Counted from the first letter of the stretch, positions 34,439-44,463 are shown. The stretch: 49,142 nt of DNA from Erysipelotrichaceae bacterium (GCA_017432545.1 JAFRJA010000143.1:1-49142), one strand, 5' to 3'. The notes: generated by a model not told the origin, from the sequence alone. Numbers and translations are program-made.

Positions 34439-37400
34439 ATGGCAAAAAATAAGTTTGACGCAATCAAAGTCGGTTTAGCCTCTCCTGACCGCATCCTGGA
34501 ATGGTCACATGGTGAAGTGACCAAGCCGGAAACTATCAACTACCGTTCTCAGAAACCGGAAAGAGACGGATTATTCTGTGAAAGAATATTCGGTCCGACC
34601 AAAGACTGGGAATGTTACTGTGGCAAGTACAAGAAAGTGCGCTATAAGGGCGTTGTCTGTGACCGCTGTGGTGTCGAGATCACCAAATCATCAGTTCGTA
34701 GAGAGCGTATGGGTCACATCGCTTTGGCGGCACCGGTAGCTCATATCTGGTATCTCAAGGGTATCCCTTCCAGAATGGGTCTTGTGCTCAATGTCTCACC
34801 TAAGATCTTGGAAGAAGTTGTATACTTCGTTACCTGGATCGTTACTGATCCGGGTGATACAGATCTTGAATACAAGCAGCCTTTATCAGAGCTCGAAGTA
34901 AGAAACTACGAAGCTCTGTATGGCCGAGATGCTTTCAAGGCGCAGACCGGCGCAGAAGCAATCAAGACTCTGCTTGAACAGGTCGATGTCGTAAAGGAAA
35001 AGGAAGCCATCCTCAAGGAACTTGACAAGATCCAGAAAGACAAGGAAAAGAAATCTGATAAAGAGAATCATGCTTTGCTTTCGGATAAGAGCAAGAAGCT
35101 CATCAAGAGACTTGAAACGATCAATGCCTTCGTCAATTCCGACAACAAGCCGGAATGGATGGTACTGACGATGCTTCCGGTCATCCCGCCAGATCTTCGT
35201 CCGATGCTGCAGCTTGATGGTGGCCGTTTTGCGACTTCAGATCTTAATGATCTTTACAGACGTGTCATTACCCGTAATAACCGTCTTAAGAAACTGCTCG
35301 AGATCGGTACTCCTAGTATCATCGTCCAGAACGAAAAGCGTATGTTACAGGAAGCTGTTGACGCTTTGATCGATAACGGACGTCGTGGCAATCCGGTCAA
35401 GGGTTCAGCCAACAGGCCGCTTAAGTCACTGTCTCACTCTTTAAAGGGTAAGCAGGGACGTTTCAGACAGAATCTGCTTGGTAAGCGTGTTGACTTCTCA
35501 GGCCGTTCTGTTATCGCAGTTGGACCGGATCTCAAGATGTACCAGTGTGGTATTCCAAGAGAAATGGCTATCCAGCTGTATAAACCATTTGTGATCAATG
35601 AACTCGTTAATCAGAAGATCGCGCAATCAAGCAAGTTTGCCGAGAAGATGATCGAGAGAATGGATCCGCAGATCTGGGATGTTCTCGAGGAGATCATGGA
35701 TAATCATCCTGTCTTCTTAAACCGTGCCCCGACACTTCACCGTTTAGGTATTCAGGCGTTCAAGCCGAAACTCGTTGAAGGTCGTGCAATCAGATTACAT
35801 CCACTCGTATGTACAGCGTTCAACGCCGACTTCGATGGTGACCAGATGGCCGTACACCTTCCATTATCCGAAGAAGCACGCGCCGAAGCGGAAATACTGA
35901 TGCTGGCATCAAACAACATCTTAGGTCCGAAAGACGGTAAACCGATCGTTACTCCATCACAAGACATGGTTCTGGGTAACTTCTACCTGAACATGGAAGA
36001 AACTGCTGAAGAATTCTACGAAAAGGCTGATCAGATCGAGGCCTTAGGCGATAAGGAAACAGCAGCGATGTGGAGAAAGTTCGGTGACAATGAAGGACAT
36101 GTCTATCGTGACTTCAATGAAGCTTTAATGGCTTATCAGAACAAGGAAGTGCATCTGCACACCCGTGTTGCGGTACCGGCCAAGTCTTTGGGCAAGACAG
36201 GCTTTACTCCTGAGCAGAATGAAAAATATCTGATCTCAACCATCGGTAAGCTGATCTTCAATGACAGCTTCCCGGCGGACTTCCCATATATCAATGACGT
36301 TGAAGGTGACTCTTTGAAGAGAACACCGGACAGATGTTTCGTTGACTATGGCACAGATATCAAGAAGCACATCAAGGAACAGCCTTTAGCTCCGGAATTC
36401 ACCAAGAAGAACCTTTCCAAGGTCATTGCGGAAGTCTTCGCAAGATACAAGACCGAAGGTTCAGCTGCGATTCTGGATGCGATCAAGGACTTAGGCTTTG
36501 AATATTCAACAGTTGCCGGTATGACAATTTCTCTGGCCGATATCAACGTTGCTCCGCATAAGCAGAAATTCGTTGATGAAGCCAAGAAGAAAGCTGATGT
36601 CTTACAGAACTTACTGAAGAGAGGCCAGTTGACTCTGCCGGAATGGGAGAAACATTTCTCCAGACTGTGGGCTGATGCGACTAACGCCATCGGTGATGAC
36701 GTCATGGATAACCTGCCGCGTAAGTCTCCGATCAACATGTCATCCGTATCCGGTGCCCGTGGTAACAAGTCTAACTTTACCCAGCTGTCCGGTATGCGTG
36801 GTCTGATGGGCAGACCGACCCAGTCTAAATCGAAGAAAGAATATCAGCCATCGATCATCGAGGTTCCTATCTATTCTTCATTCCGTGAAGGTCTGAACGT
36901 GTCCGAGTTCTTTATCTCGACGCACGGTGTCCGTAAAGGTCTGACCGATACAGCCTTGAAGACAGCTGAATCAGGCTATCTGACCAGAAGACTGGTCGAT
37001 GTCGCTCAGGATGTCATGATCATGGAAGAAGACTGTCATACTGATAAAGGTTACTATGTTGAAGATATCGTCGATATCAAGAACAATGCGGTAATCGAAA
37101 AATTCTATGACCGTATCGTCGGACGTTATGCCAAGGAACAGCTTACTGATCCGAAGACTGGTGAAGTCATCGTTGATTCCGATGAATTCATCGATGAAGC
37201 AACCGCTGACAAGATCGTCGCTGCCGGCTATAAAGGCATGAATATCCGTAACTCCTTCACCTGTGAGTGCAAGGACGGTATCTGCCGCAAGTGCTATGGC
37301 CGCAATATGGCAACTGGAAAACTGGTTGAAGCCGGTGAGGCTGTCGGTATCATGGCCGCTCAGTCAATCGGTGAACCGGGTACTCAGCTGACCATGCGTA

Positions 37401-38347
37401 CCTTCCACTCCGGTGGTGTCGCTAACGCAGACGATGATATCACACAGGGTTTACCACGTGTTCAGGAACTGTTTGAAGCACGTTGTCCTAAACATCCGGC
37501 TTTATTAGCCAAGATCGCCGGTGAGATCACCAAGGTCGAAGAACTGGAAGATCACAGCCGTATCATTGAAATCTCCAATGATAAGGAAACGATCGCCCAT
37601 CACGTCGGTATCTCTCAGACAGTCAGAGACTGGATCAAAGTCGGTGAAAAAGTCAGAGCCGGTGCTAAACTGACTGAAGGCAATGTCGATCCTAAGGAGC
37701 TGCTTTCGATCGCCGGTGTTCAGGCTGTTCAGAACTACATCATGAAGGAAGTCAAGAAGGTCTACTCAGCAACCGGTATTGACATCTCCGATAAGCACGT
37801 TGAAGTTATCATCAAACAGATGCTTAAGAAGGTCATCATTACTGATGCGGGTGATTCCGAGCTGTCTGTCGGACAGACGATCTCGCTCAAGAAACTGACC
37901 GAGATCATCAATGATCTGATCATGGCCGGCAAGAAGCCGCCACAGTTCGGTCCGCTGCTTCTGGGTATTTCCAAGGCTTCTGTCGAAACTGATTCCTTCT
38001 TATCTGCTGCTTCCTTCCAGGAAACCACCAAGGTCCTGACGGATGCTGCAGTCAATGGCAAGGTCGATACCTTATTCGGTATCAAGGAAAATGTTATTAT
38101 CGGTAAGCTTATTCCGGCCGGTACAGGTTCAAAATTCGAACGTGAAACGACCAGACAAGTAGAAGATCGTGCTGCTGAACTCGATGAGATCAGAGAAGAA
38201 AAACTTCTCGCTGCTCAAGAGGAATCGCAGTTACCAAGCGAGATGATCGGTGATAACGATGATGATCTTGACCTGAATGGTGATGAACTGCTTCAGGATT
38301 CAGCTGAAGAATTCGAAGAAACAGCTGAAGAAGAATCAGACGAATAA
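34439..38347 (+). CDS. rpoC: RNA polymerase beta' subunit
   Basis: The 1302-residue subunit has the N-terminal zinc ribbon [20 protein letters not shown], the catalytic metal loop [14 protein letters not shown] with D464, D466 and D468, the bridge-helix and trigger-loop region ([15 protein letters not shown] and [26 protein letters not shown]) and the second zinc site [13 protein letters not shown]. The last ~50 residues are acidic. GAGGAGG lies ten bases before the ATG. A terminator follows. Confidence 0.97.
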   Translation: MAKNKFDAIKVGLASPDRILEWSHGEVTKPETINYRSQKPERDGLFCERIFGPTKDWECYCGKYKKVRYKGVVCDRCGVEITKSSVRRERMGHIALAAPVAHIWYLKGIPSRMGLVLNVSPKILEEVVYFVTWIVTDPGDTDLEYKQPLSELEVRNYEALYGRDAFKAQTGAEAIKTLLEQVDVVKEKEAILKELDKIQKDKEKKSDKENHALLSDKSKKLIKRLETINAFVNSDNKPEWMVLTMLPVIPPDLRPMLQLDGGRFATSDLNDLYRRVITRNNRLKKLLEIGTPSIIVQNEKRMLQEAVDALIDNGRRGNPVKGSANRPLKSLSHSLKGKQGRFRQNLLGKRVDFSGRSVIAVGPDLKMYQCGIPREMAIQLYKPFVINELVNQKIAQSSKFAEKMIERMDPQIWDVLEEIMDNHPVFLNRAPTLHRLGIQAFKPKLVEGRAIRLHPLVCTAFNADFDGDQMAVHLPLSEEARAEAEILMLASNNILGPKDGKPIVTPSQDMVLGNFYLNMEETAEEFYEKADQIEALGDKETAAMWRKFGDNEGHVYRDFNEALMAYQNKEVHLHTRVAVPAKSLGKTGFTPEQNEKYLISTIGKLIFNDSFPADFPYINDVEGDSLKRTPDRCFVDYGTDIKKHIKEQPLAPEFTKKNLSKVIAEVFARYKTEGSAAILDAIKDLGFEYSTVAGMTISLADINVAPHKQKFVDEAKKKADVLQNLLKRGQLTLPEWEKHFSRLWADATNAIGDDVMDNLPRKSPINMSSVSGARGNKSNFTQLSGMRGLMGRPTQSKSKKEYQPSIIEVPIYSSFREGLNVSEFFISTHGVRKGLTDTALKTAESGYLTRRLVDVAQDVMIMEEDCHTDKGYYVEDIVDIKNNAVIEKFYDRIVGRYAKEQLTDPKTGEVIVDSDEFIDEATADKIVAAGYKGMNIRNSFTCECKDGICRKCYGRNMATGKLVEAGEAVGIMAAQSIGEPGTQLTMRTFHSGGVANADDDITQGLPRVQELFEARCPKHPALLAKIAGEITKVEELEDHSRIIEISNDKETIAHHVGISQTVRDWIKVGEKVRAGAKLTEGNVDPKELLSIAGVQAVQNYIMKEVKKVYSATGIDISDKHVEVIIKQMLKKVIITDAGDSELSVGQTISLKKLTEIINDLIMAGKKPPQFGPLLLGISKASVETDSFLSAASFQETTKVLTDAAVNGKVDTLFGIKENVIIGKLIPAGTGSKFERETTRQVEDRAAELDEIREEKLLAAQEESQLPSEMIGDNDDDLDLNGDELLQDSAEEFEETAEEESDE

Positions 38348-38354
38348 AAGAATC

Positions 38355-38383
38355 AAGGTGTATCAGAAATGATGCACCTTTTC
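38355..38383 (+). terminator. Terminator of the rpoBC operon
   Basis: An 11-bp stem AAGGTGTATCA / TGATGCACCTT with one wobble pair and a GAAA tetraloop, followed by TTC T-rich sequence, eight bases after the rpoC stop. Confidence 0.8.
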
Positions 38384-38405
38384 TTATGGAAAAGAGAAAA
38401 TAGTT

Positions 38406-38411
38406 TATAAT
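38406..38411 (+). promoter_or_regulatory. -10 element giving a probable leaderless HAD mRNA
   Basis: A perfect TATAAT is followed by seven bases and the GTG at 38419, with no ribosome site. The predicted transcription start is the base before, or the first base of, the start codon. The -35 is weak. Confidence 0.55.
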
Positions 38412-38418
38412 CTTTATA

Positions 38419-39249
38419 GTGAAAAACAAGCCAAGACTGCTGATGTGTGATATCGATGGGACCTTAGTCGAAAAAGGTGGTACCCCAGCAGGCAAGACCA
38501 GAAAGATCTTAGAGATCCTTCATGATGAGGGAGTGCTTTTGGGTCTGGCTTCAGGCAGACCCGTAGACCAAAGGACGATCAATCGTTTCAGAGTCTGGGG
38601 CTATGACTTTGATCCGGATATCGTAATCGGCGTAAATGGATGCGAAGTGTGGGATTATAAGGACAAAGTCAAACACAAATACAATTATCTGCCCAAAGAG
38701 ATGACTGAAAAGATATTGGATTACATGTGGCCGCTTGATGTCAATGTCTGTGTCTTTGAAGACGGCTACAACAGAGTCTTAGCAAGAAGAAAAGACTGGA
38801 TGATCGAAGAATCAATGAACCGCAACAAGTCCAATGTCATCTTCTGTGATAAGGAGCGTTTCTGTCTCAATGACATTCCGAAACTGGAATTTCATTATGA
38901 AGAAGATAAATATGAAGATCTGATCAGTGAATTATTGGAAAAGCATAAGGATGAAGGTTATGTCTGGATCAAATCTTTTAATGGCACCCTGGAGTTCATG
39001 AGGCCGGGCATCAATAAAGGTATCGCGATGGAAAGGTTCTGCAAGGAAAGAGATATTCCGTTAAAGGATGTCATAGCCTGTGGAGATATGGATAATGATA
39101 TCGTCATGTTAGAAAAGGCGGGAGTCGGTATCTGTCTGGCTAATGGTTCAGATAGCACCAAGAAGGCGGCTGACTATATCACCGATAAAGATGTCGCTCA
39201 TGACGGCTTGGGTGAATTCCTGTTTGAGTATCTTGGCATCGAAGAATGA
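38419..39249 (+). CDS. Cof-type HAD phosphatase
   Basis: The 276-residue protein has motif I MCDIDGTLVEKG, motif II LASGRP and motif IV IACGDMDNDIVMLEKAG with a C2 cap and ends like Cof/YidA enzymes. It is a paralogue of the protein at 27691 but more divergent in the cap, so substrates probably differ. It starts with GTG (encoding MKNKPRLLMCDIDGT). It is monocistronic between terminators at 38355 and 39258. Confidence 0.88.
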   Translation: MKNKPRLLMCDIDGTLVEKGGTPAGKTRKILEILHDEGVLLGLASGRPVDQRTINRFRVWGYDFDPDIVIGVNGCEVWDYKDKVKHKYNYLPKEMTEKILDYMWPLDVNVCVFEDGYNRVLARRKDWMIEESMNRNKSNVIFCDKERFCLNDIPKLEFHYEEDKYEDLISELLEKHKDEGYVWIKSFNGTLEFMRPGINKGIAMERFCKERDIPLKDVIACGDMDNDIVMLEKAGVGICLANGSDSTKKAADYITDKDVAHDGLGEFLFEYLGIEE

Positions 39250-39257
39250 AAAAGATG

Positions 39258-39281
39258 AGGGTATCTATAGATATCCTTTTT
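39258..39281 (+). terminator. Terminator of the HAD gene
   Basis: The 8-bp stem AGGGTATC / GATATCCT with a TATA loop and a following T run begins nine bases after the stop. Confidence 0.8.
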
Positions 39282-39325
39282 GTTAGGTTGGACTAAAAAT
39301 TTCGTTCGGTCTTTAATAATAAAGA

Positions 39326-39331
39326 TATAAT
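39326..39331 (+). promoter_or_regulatory. -10 element of the lipoprotein and filament genes
   Basis: TATAAT is followed by 11 bases and ATG 39343, leaving a leader of about four bases and no ribosome site. It may drive both the transglutaminase lipoprotein and the filament operon, as no terminator separates them. Confidence 0.5.
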
Positions 39332-39342
39332 TATTTATAGAA

Positions 39343-40287
39343 ATGAAGATTTTTCATAAGGTTTTGCTTTGGTTTGTAGCCATTATGCTGCTGGTCGGCT
39401 GTTCATCTTCCGATGACAAGCCATCAGGCGGAGGTAATGACTCTAAGCCGGCTGTTGAACAGAGCGAAAAGGATCCTGACAGTCATTACGAGGTTCCGGA
39501 ATATGCGGAAGCTGTTTTTAATGAGACAGAAGCAGAAGGAGAGGGTGATGTCTGGATCGATCTTTCTTCCGTGGAAGAAGGATATGTGGCTGTTTCGGCA
39601 AAAAGTGAGAACCGTCTGAAATTCCAGGTCATCAAAGACGAGACATATAATTACGATATGAACAACGATGGCACACCATCGATCTTTCCTTTGCAGAGTG
39701 GAGATGGTGAATATTCGTTCAGGGTCATGGAACATATCGCGGACAATAAATATGCGGCTTTATATGAGACAAGTGCAGATGTGAGCCTGATCGATGAGTT
39801 TCAGCCTTATATAAGGACCAATGATTACGTATCATATAATAGAAATTCCAACTGTGTAAAACTGGCATCGGAATTTGCATCGAACGCTTCTGATGCTTTG
39901 GATCTGATCAATGAAGTCTTTTCTTATGTCTGTGACAATATCGTCTATGATTCAGATAAGGCTTCATCAGTTGAGACCGGTTATATTCCTGATCCTGATG
40001 AGACATTGAGCTCGCAAAAGGGCATCTGTTTTGACTATGCGTCTTTGACTGCAGCAATGTTCCGCTCGCAGGGTATTCCGACCAAGGTCATCTTCGGTTA
40101 CGTTTCACCTAACAACCTATATCACGCCTGGAACATGATCTATACGACCGAACAGGGCTGGATCGTGGCGGAATTCAAGATGGATCAGAACAACTGGAAC
40201 AGAGTAGATCTGACTTTCAGCGCAAACGGTGCTGATGCCGATTTCATTGGTGACGGCAGTAACTATACAGGTATTTATCAGTACTAG
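39343..40287 (+). CDS. Transglutaminase-like lipoprotein
   Basis: The 314-residue protein begins with a lipoprotein signal ending LLVGC (C20), then a Ser/Asp/Lys-rich linker. The C-terminal half is a transglutaminase-like cysteine-protease fold with GICFDYASLTAAMFRSQGIPTKVIFGY (catalytic Cys) and YHAWNM (catalytic His) and an Asp further on, as in proteins used for peptide crosslinking or hydrolysis in the envelope. Substrate unknown. The filament operon starts 15 bases after it on the same strand, so it may process a component of that machinery. Confidence 0.8.
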   Translation: MKIFHKVLLWFVAIMLLVGCSSSDDKPSGGGNDSKPAVEQSEKDPDSHYEVPEYAEAVFNETEAEGEGDVWIDLSSVEEGYVAVSAKSENRLKFQVIKDETYNYDMNNDGTPSIFPLQSGDGEYSFRVMEHIADNKYAALYETSADVSLIDEFQPYIRTNDYVSYNRNSNCVKLASEFASNASDALDLINEVFSYVCDNIVYDSDKASSVETGYIPDPDETLSSQKGICFDYASLTAAMFRSQGIPTKVIFGYVSPNNLYHAWNMIYTTEQGWIVAEFKMDQNNWNRVDLTFSANGADADFIGDGSNYTGIYQY

Positions 40288-40302
40288 AGGGAGAGGATAA
40301 TT

Positions 40303-41349
40303 ATGGCAAAAAAGGAAAAACTTGATCTTCTGGGTGTCAGCGCTTTCTGTGAAAGCATGGGCATGATGATCCAGTCAGGTATTCAGCTGGATGAAGCTAT
40401 CTCGCTGTTCAGACAGAAGGATCATAAAGGCGGAGTCTTGGAAGAAAACATCGAAATCATGGAAAAGTCGATTGCGGAAGGCAATTCTTTAAAGACGGCC
40501 ATGGAAGAATGCGGGATCTTCCCGGAATATGTCCTGAAGATGATCGAGACTGGTGAAAGTACCGGCAAGCTCGAAGATGTGCTTTTCACTCTGGCTGATT
40601 ACTATGAGAAACAGAATACGATCATCGGCAAGATCAGATCAGCTCTGATCTATCCGCTGGCGATGTTTATCATGATCATCATCGTACTTTTTATCATGCT
40701 GAAAGCCGTATTGCCATCATTCTCCGGTGTCTATACTACTCTGACCGGTTCTTTATCTGATAGTTCCTATCGCTATATCAGTTATGCCTATATCTTCTGC
40801 CGCGTTGTACTTATTATCATGATCATCCTGGTGGTCTTACTGATCGTCGGTTATCTGATGTATAAAGGTTCCGGTAAAAGAAAGATCCAGAACTTCTTAG
40901 CTACCAACAAGACTCTGGCTTCGATCATGGAGTCATTGGCTTTATACCGTTTCACTTCAGCTTATGAAGTATTACTGGCTTCCGGCAAGATGCAGGATGA
41001 TGCTTTGGAAGAGGCTGAACAGATGGCGGATTATGAACCGGTCGAAAAGAAACTTGATCAGGTTGCGGAAAAGATGAGAGAAGGCAATGGCTTCGCCAAT
41101 GCGGCTAATGAAGTTGAACTCTATGAACCGATCTATGGCAGAATGCTGATACCGGGCGAAAGAAGCGGCAATACCGATCGGATCTTAAGCAGACTGATCT
41201 CCTTATTGGCTAATTCAGCTTCCAGCCAGCTTGATGATTTCATCAATACGATCGAACCTTTACTGTCTGGTTTACTGATGCTGGCGATCGGTATCGCTTT
41301 ACTGAGCCTGATGTTGCCTTTAATCGGAATCATGAATTCTATAGGATAA
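40303..41349 (+). CDS. Type IV pilus/type II secretion platform protein (PilC/GspF family)
   Basis: The 348-residue protein has two T2SSF domains: FCESMGMMIQSGIQLDEAISLF with MIETGESTGKLEDVLFTLADYYEKQN, and the second copy with MLIPGERSGNTDRILSRLI. Three or so membrane helices lie at ~118-140, ~165-188 and ~322-345. This inner-membrane platform couples a cytoplasmic ATPase to pilin movement. GGGAGAGG lies eight bases before the ATG. It is the first gene of a run of six closely spaced or overlapping genes ending with a PilT-like ATPase; the following gene starts three bases after its stop. Confidence 0.9.
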   Translation: MAKKEKLDLLGVSAFCESMGMMIQSGIQLDEAISLFRQKDHKGGVLEENIEIMEKSIAEGNSLKTAMEECGIFPEYVLKMIETGESTGKLEDVLFTLADYYEKQNTIIGKIRSALIYPLAMFIMIIIVLFIMLKAVLPSFSGVYTTLTGSLSDSSYRYISYAYIFCRVVLIIMIILVVLLIVGYLMYKGSGKRKIQNFLATNKTLASIMESLALYRFTSAYEVLLASGKMQDDALEEAEQMADYEPVEKKLDQVAEKMREGNGFANAANEVELYEPIYGRMLIPGERSGNTDRILSRLISLLANSASSQLDDFINTIEPLLSGLLMLAIGIALLSLMLPLIGIMNSIG

Positions 41350-41352
41350 AAA

Positions 41353-41667
41353 ATGTACAGAGATACAAAAAGAAATCCTTTGCTATATGTATTAGCTCTT
41401 GCCCTTATTGTGGTGGTCTTTGTCATGGGCTATCGGGCTTATGATAAATACCATAACTATGACAATGACGAAGAAAGCATAGCGGCGATCAAAGCGGCCG
41501 TCGAAAGAGCAGCTTTGCAGTGCTATGTCGTCGAGGGAGCCTATCCGGTCGATCTCAGGTATCTGCAGGATAATTACGGTCTGATGATCAATACGGATAA
41601 ATACTATGTCGTTTATAATGCTTATGCGGAAAACCAGCTTCCGGATATCAGGGTCGCAAAGAAATGA
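41353..41667 (+). CDS. Small membrane-anchored pseudopilin-like protein
   Basis: The 104-residue protein has one N-terminal helix (residues ~10-28), then a compact domain with IAAIKAAVERAALQCYVVEGAYPVDLRYLQDNYGL. The helix followed by the E-x-x-A-L-Q-C-Y-x-x-E-G-x-Y-P pattern resembles major pseudopilins (compare YP-DLxxL of GspG), but the prepilin site G/F-x-x-x-E is not recognisable. It sits directly after the platform gene, where a pilin gene is expected, and overlaps the next gene by four bases. I infer a structural filament subunit. Confidence 0.6.
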   Translation: MYRDTKRNPLLYVLALALIVVVFVMGYRAYDKYHNYDNDEESIAAIKAAVERAALQCYVVEGAYPVDLRYLQDNYGLMINTDKYYVVYNAYAENQLPDIRVAKK

Positions 41668-42134
41668 AGATGAAAAAAAGCAGAAATAACTTTTCGGAAT
41701 TATCGATCATCGGGATTACCGCCTTCTTTTTAGGCTGTTTCTTTCTGCTGATCATTTTCGGTACCGGGATCTATTCTGATATCGTTGATTCGCAAAGTAC
41801 CAATATCTATGAACGTTCGCTTTCTTCTTATCTGCTGACTGTTTCCAAGATGTCCGAAAGCAAGATCATCTATGAAGACAACTCTGAAGTCGGGCAGATG
41901 TTGCTGATCGAAGATGAAGATACTGGTTATGGAAACCGCATATATCTTTACGATGGTTATCTTGTTGAAGACTATGGCCAGATCGGCGGAAAACTTTTCC
42001 CGAAGAATGCGATAAAGATCGCAAAGAATAATACCTTTGATATCGAAAAGATCTCTGAAAGATTATTGAAGATCACGACTGATTCCGGTGATGTCTATAT
42101 CAGTGTGAAGATAAACGGGGAGGATATGTCATGA
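41664..42134 (+). CDS. DUF4860-like membrane-anchored protein of the filament operon
   Basis: This 156-residue protein has one N-terminal helix (~14-36) and an extracytoplasmic domain of ~115 residues (YLLTVSKMSESKIIYED ... RIYLYDGYLVEDYG). It resembles DUF4860 proteins that occur in type IV filament loci of Clostridia. A Glu near the helix start (NNFSELSIIG) recalls a prepilin Glu but not at the standard position. Start and stop both overlap neighbouring genes, so it is co-expressed. Function beyond a probable minor subunit is unknown. Confidence 0.6.
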   Translation: MKMKKSRNNFSELSIIGITAFFLGCFFLLIIFGTGIYSDIVDSQSTNIYERSLSSYLLTVSKMSESKIIYEDNSEVGQMLLIEDEDTGYGNRIYLYDGYLVEDYGQIGGKLFPKNAIKIAKNNTFDIEKISERLLKITTDSGDVYISVKINGEDMS

Positions 42135-42547
42135 AGAAAAACAATCTTTCCTTTATGGTAGAACTGCTGATCATGCTGGCGATCATTATTGTGATGATCA
42201 ATGTGCTGGTCGGCGTCTATGCTTCTTCACGCAAGACTTCAGTTGAGGCCAAGCATCTTTCTGATGCGGTTATTCTGGCTTCCAATGGTGCGGAGGTCTT
42301 TATTGCTACGGATTCAGATGAAGAAATGGCGAAGGTCTTGAATCAGAATGATAATGTTAAAAATGATGATGGACTCAGTGTCTATTACAATGATAAACTT
42401 GAACCTGATCCGGATGGCCGGATGATGATGAAGATCACAAGAGAAGAAAAAGACGGATTCGCTCATTGCAGTATCACTATCACTTATGATGGCGAAACTG
42501 TTTATGAACTTGAGACAGGTTGCGTCCAGAGAGGTGGTGAACAATGA
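42131..42547 (+). CDS. Pilin-like protein with an atypical prepilin signature
   Basis: The 138-residue protein starts KKNNLSFMVELLIMLAIIIVMI, closely matching the FTLVELLIVLAII motif of type IV prepilins but with Leu-Ser in place of Gly-Phe at the cleavage site; E11 would be the conserved Glu5 if cleavage follows Leu6. The downstream ~100 residues form a beta-rich domain (SIFYNDKLEPDPDGRMMMKITREE-like region ending in a Cys). Probably a minor pilin initiating or capping the filament. GGAGG precedes the ATG, which overlaps the previous stop. Confidence 0.65.
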   Translation: MKKNNLSFMVELLIMLAIIIVMINVLVGVYASSRKTSVEAKHLSDAVILASNGAEVFIATDSDEEMAKVLNQNDNVKNDDGLSVYYNDKLEPDPDGRMMMKITREEKDGFAHCSITITYDGETVYELETGCVQRGGEQ

Positions 42548-42903
42548 AGAATACACCGATAAGACTGGGACTTTTAGCGCTTTTGCTGACGATCATCAGT
42601 ATCTGTATGGCCGTGCTGGCGATGCTGTCGGTATCGTCTTCTCATGCCGACTTGAGACTTTCCGAACGTTTTGCGCAAAGTGTGAAGACGCGCTACGAAC
42701 TGGAAGAAGAGGGACAGCTGTTCCTTAAACAGATGAACGAGTCCCCAAAGGATGAGATAATAAGTAAAGATATTGAAAAAGGCGGTTTCATTTTAAGTAT
42801 TGAACTTCAACTGAAAAATGATGAATATATCATCAGAAACTGGAAGATCAAGAAGACGTGGGAAGAGTCCACGAAGATAGATAACTTATGGAAGGGAGAT
42901 TAG
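42544..42903 (+). CDS. Small single-helix protein of the filament operon
   Basis: The 119-residue protein has an N-terminal hydrophobic helix (~8-30, RLGLLALLLTIISICMAVLAML) and an outer tail with FAQSVKTRYELEEEGQLFLKQM. A helix of this style with an adjacent amphipathic continuation resembles the GspK/PilX-like minor pilins (GxALLLTL), but no certain family can be named. It overlaps the previous gene by ATGA and ends two bases before the ATPase gene. Confidence 0.55.
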   Translation: MKNTPIRLGLLALLLTIISICMAVLAMLSVSSSHADLRLSERFAQSVKTRYELEEEGQLFLKQMNESPKDEIISKDIEKGGFILSIELQLKNDEYIIRNWKIKKTWEESTKIDNLWKGD

Positions 42904-42905
42904 TT

Positions 42906-43961
42906 ATGAATTTGAATGAGATCTTACATGAGGCAACCAAGAGAAATGCTTCCGATATTTTCCTGATACCAGGTGCTCCGGTTACCTTGAAGCTCAACGG
43001 CGGTCAGGAAAAGATAGGCGAGGAAAGACTCGTTCCGGCGTCGATCAGTGAACTGGTCAATGAGATCTATGACACCAGTGGCAGACAGCGCACCAATCTT
43101 GAAAGCAGTGTTGATGATGACTTTTCTTTCTCCATCTCCGATCTGGGACGTTTTCGTGTCAATGTCTTCAGACAGCGTGGCTCTTTGGCAGCAGTTATAA
43201 GAGTTATCCATTTCGGTATGCCTGATCCGGAAAAGTTCGGCATCCCGGAAAGTGTCCTTTCTTTAGCTGATAACAAGAAAGGTCTGATCCTGGTCACCGG
43301 TTCTGCCGGCACCGGAAAGACGACGACTTTAGCCTGCATGATCGACAGGATAAACAAATCACGTACCTGCCATATTATTACAATGGAAGACCCGATCGAA
43401 TACGTTCATCGTCATGAAAAATCGATCGTTACCCAAAGAGAGATCTATATCGATACACCTAGCTATCTCGAATCACTTCGTTCTGCGCTCAGAGAAAGCC
43501 CGGATGTAATACTGCTTGGTGAGATGAGAGACTATGATACGATCTCCGCAGCCCTGACGGCAGCAGAGACCGGAACCTTACTGTTCTCTACTCTGCATAC
43601 AAGTTCGGCAGCCAACACGATCAACCGTATCGTCGATGTCTTCCCGGCTTCTCAACAGCAGCAGATCAAGATCCAGCTCTCACAGAACCTGAAAGGTATC
43701 GTCTGTCAGCAGCTGGTTCCGAAGATCGACGGTGGTCTGATCCCGGCTTTTGAAGTCCTCAAATGCAACACAGCTGTTCAGAATATGATCAGAGACGGCA
43801 AGCTGCATCAGCTTGAATCAACGATGCAGACAAGCTCAGCTGAAGGCATGTATACGATGGATACCTATCTGCAGAAGCTGTATAACGAAGGCAAGATCTC
43901 CAAGGAGACAGCCTTGGTCTATTCCACCAACTACGAAAACATGGCTAAGAAACTTGGCTAG
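42906..43961 (+). CDS. pilT: PilT-like type IV filament ATPase
   Basis: From ATG 42906 (AAGGGAGA eight bases upstream) the protein has 351 residues, the PilT length and shorter than PilB/GspE. It has the PAS-like N-terminal domain, Walker A GSAGTGKTTT, Asp box MEDPIEYVH, Walker B VILLGEMRDYDTISAALTAAETG and the His box STLHTSSA. LLGEMRD matches the AIRNLIRE-type PilT Walker B region. The zinc cluster CxxC of PilB is absent. In classical systems PilT retracts pili and PilB extends them; no PilB is nearby, so this ATPase may do both or drive only assembly. Confidence 0.9.
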   Translation: MNLNEILHEATKRNASDIFLIPGAPVTLKLNGGQEKIGEERLVPASISELVNEIYDTSGRQRTNLESSVDDDFSFSISDLGRFRVNVFRQRGSLAAVIRVIHFGMPDPEKFGIPESVLSLADNKKGLILVTGSAGTGKTTTLACMIDRINKSRTCHIITMEDPIEYVHRHEKSIVTQREIYIDTPSYLESLRSALRESPDVILLGEMRDYDTISAALTAAETGTLLFSTLHTSSAANTINRIVDVFPASQQQQIKIQLSQNLKGIVCQQLVPKIDGGLIPAFEVLKCNTAVQNMIRDGKLHQLESTMQTSSAEGMYTMDTYLQKLYNEGKISKETALVYSTNYENMAKKLG

Positions 43962-44452
43962 TGATGTACTGCTGGAAATATAAGACACCGAAGGAATTTG
44001 ACGACATCATCCTTTATTCCGATGGACAGTTTCTCAAAGCCTTACTGTTTGAAAGTGAGAAACAGCTTCCTGAAGCCGAAAAAGGAAAAAAGGATTATTT
44101 CCTGGAGACTATCAATTATCTTGACCAGTACTTTGATCATAAGATCCCTGATAATATTCCGAAATACCGTTTTGATCATCTGACTGTATTTCAGAAGGAA
44201 GTATATGATATCCTGATCGGCGTTCCTTATGGTAAGACGATCAGTTATGGCGAGATCGCCGGAATGATCGCTTGGAAAAGAGGCATAATAAAGATGTCGG
44301 CTCAGGCGGTGGGGAATGCCTTGAATAAAAACCCGATCTGTATTATCGTTCCCTGTCACAGGGTGATCGGATCAGATGGATCATTAGTCGGTTATGGCGG
44401 TGGCTTAGCCAATAAAAAAGCTTTATTGAAACTTGAGGGGCTTGATGTGTGA
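43961..44452 (+). CDS. ogt: Methylated-DNA-protein cysteine methyltransferase
   Basis: The 163-residue protein carries the alkyl-acceptor motif IIVPCHRVIGSDGSLVGYGGG, the HTH-containing segment VPYGKTISYGEIAGMI and a short N-terminal lobe. It repairs O6-methylguanine by irreversible transfer to its cysteine. Starts at GTG 43961 and ATG 43964 are both possible; the former overlaps the pilT stop. It ends the filament transcription unit, with a terminator overlapping its 3' end. Functional connection with the filament genes is unlikely. Confidence 0.92.
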   Translation: MMYCWKYKTPKEFDDIILYSDGQFLKALLFESEKQLPEAEKGKKDYFLETINYLDQYFDHKIPDNIPKYRFDHLTVFQKEVYDILIGVPYGKTISYGEIAGMIAWKRGIIKMSAQAVGNALNKNPICIIVPCHRVIGSDGSLVGYGGGLANKKALLKLEGLDV

Positions 44453-44463
44453 AGCTCCTTTTT
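44437..44463 (+). terminator. Terminator overlapping the end of ogt
   Basis: GGGGCTT pairs with AAGCTCC (one G-T pair) around an eight-base loop containing the TGA stop, followed by five T residues. It separates the filament unit from cotH. Confidence 0.75.
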
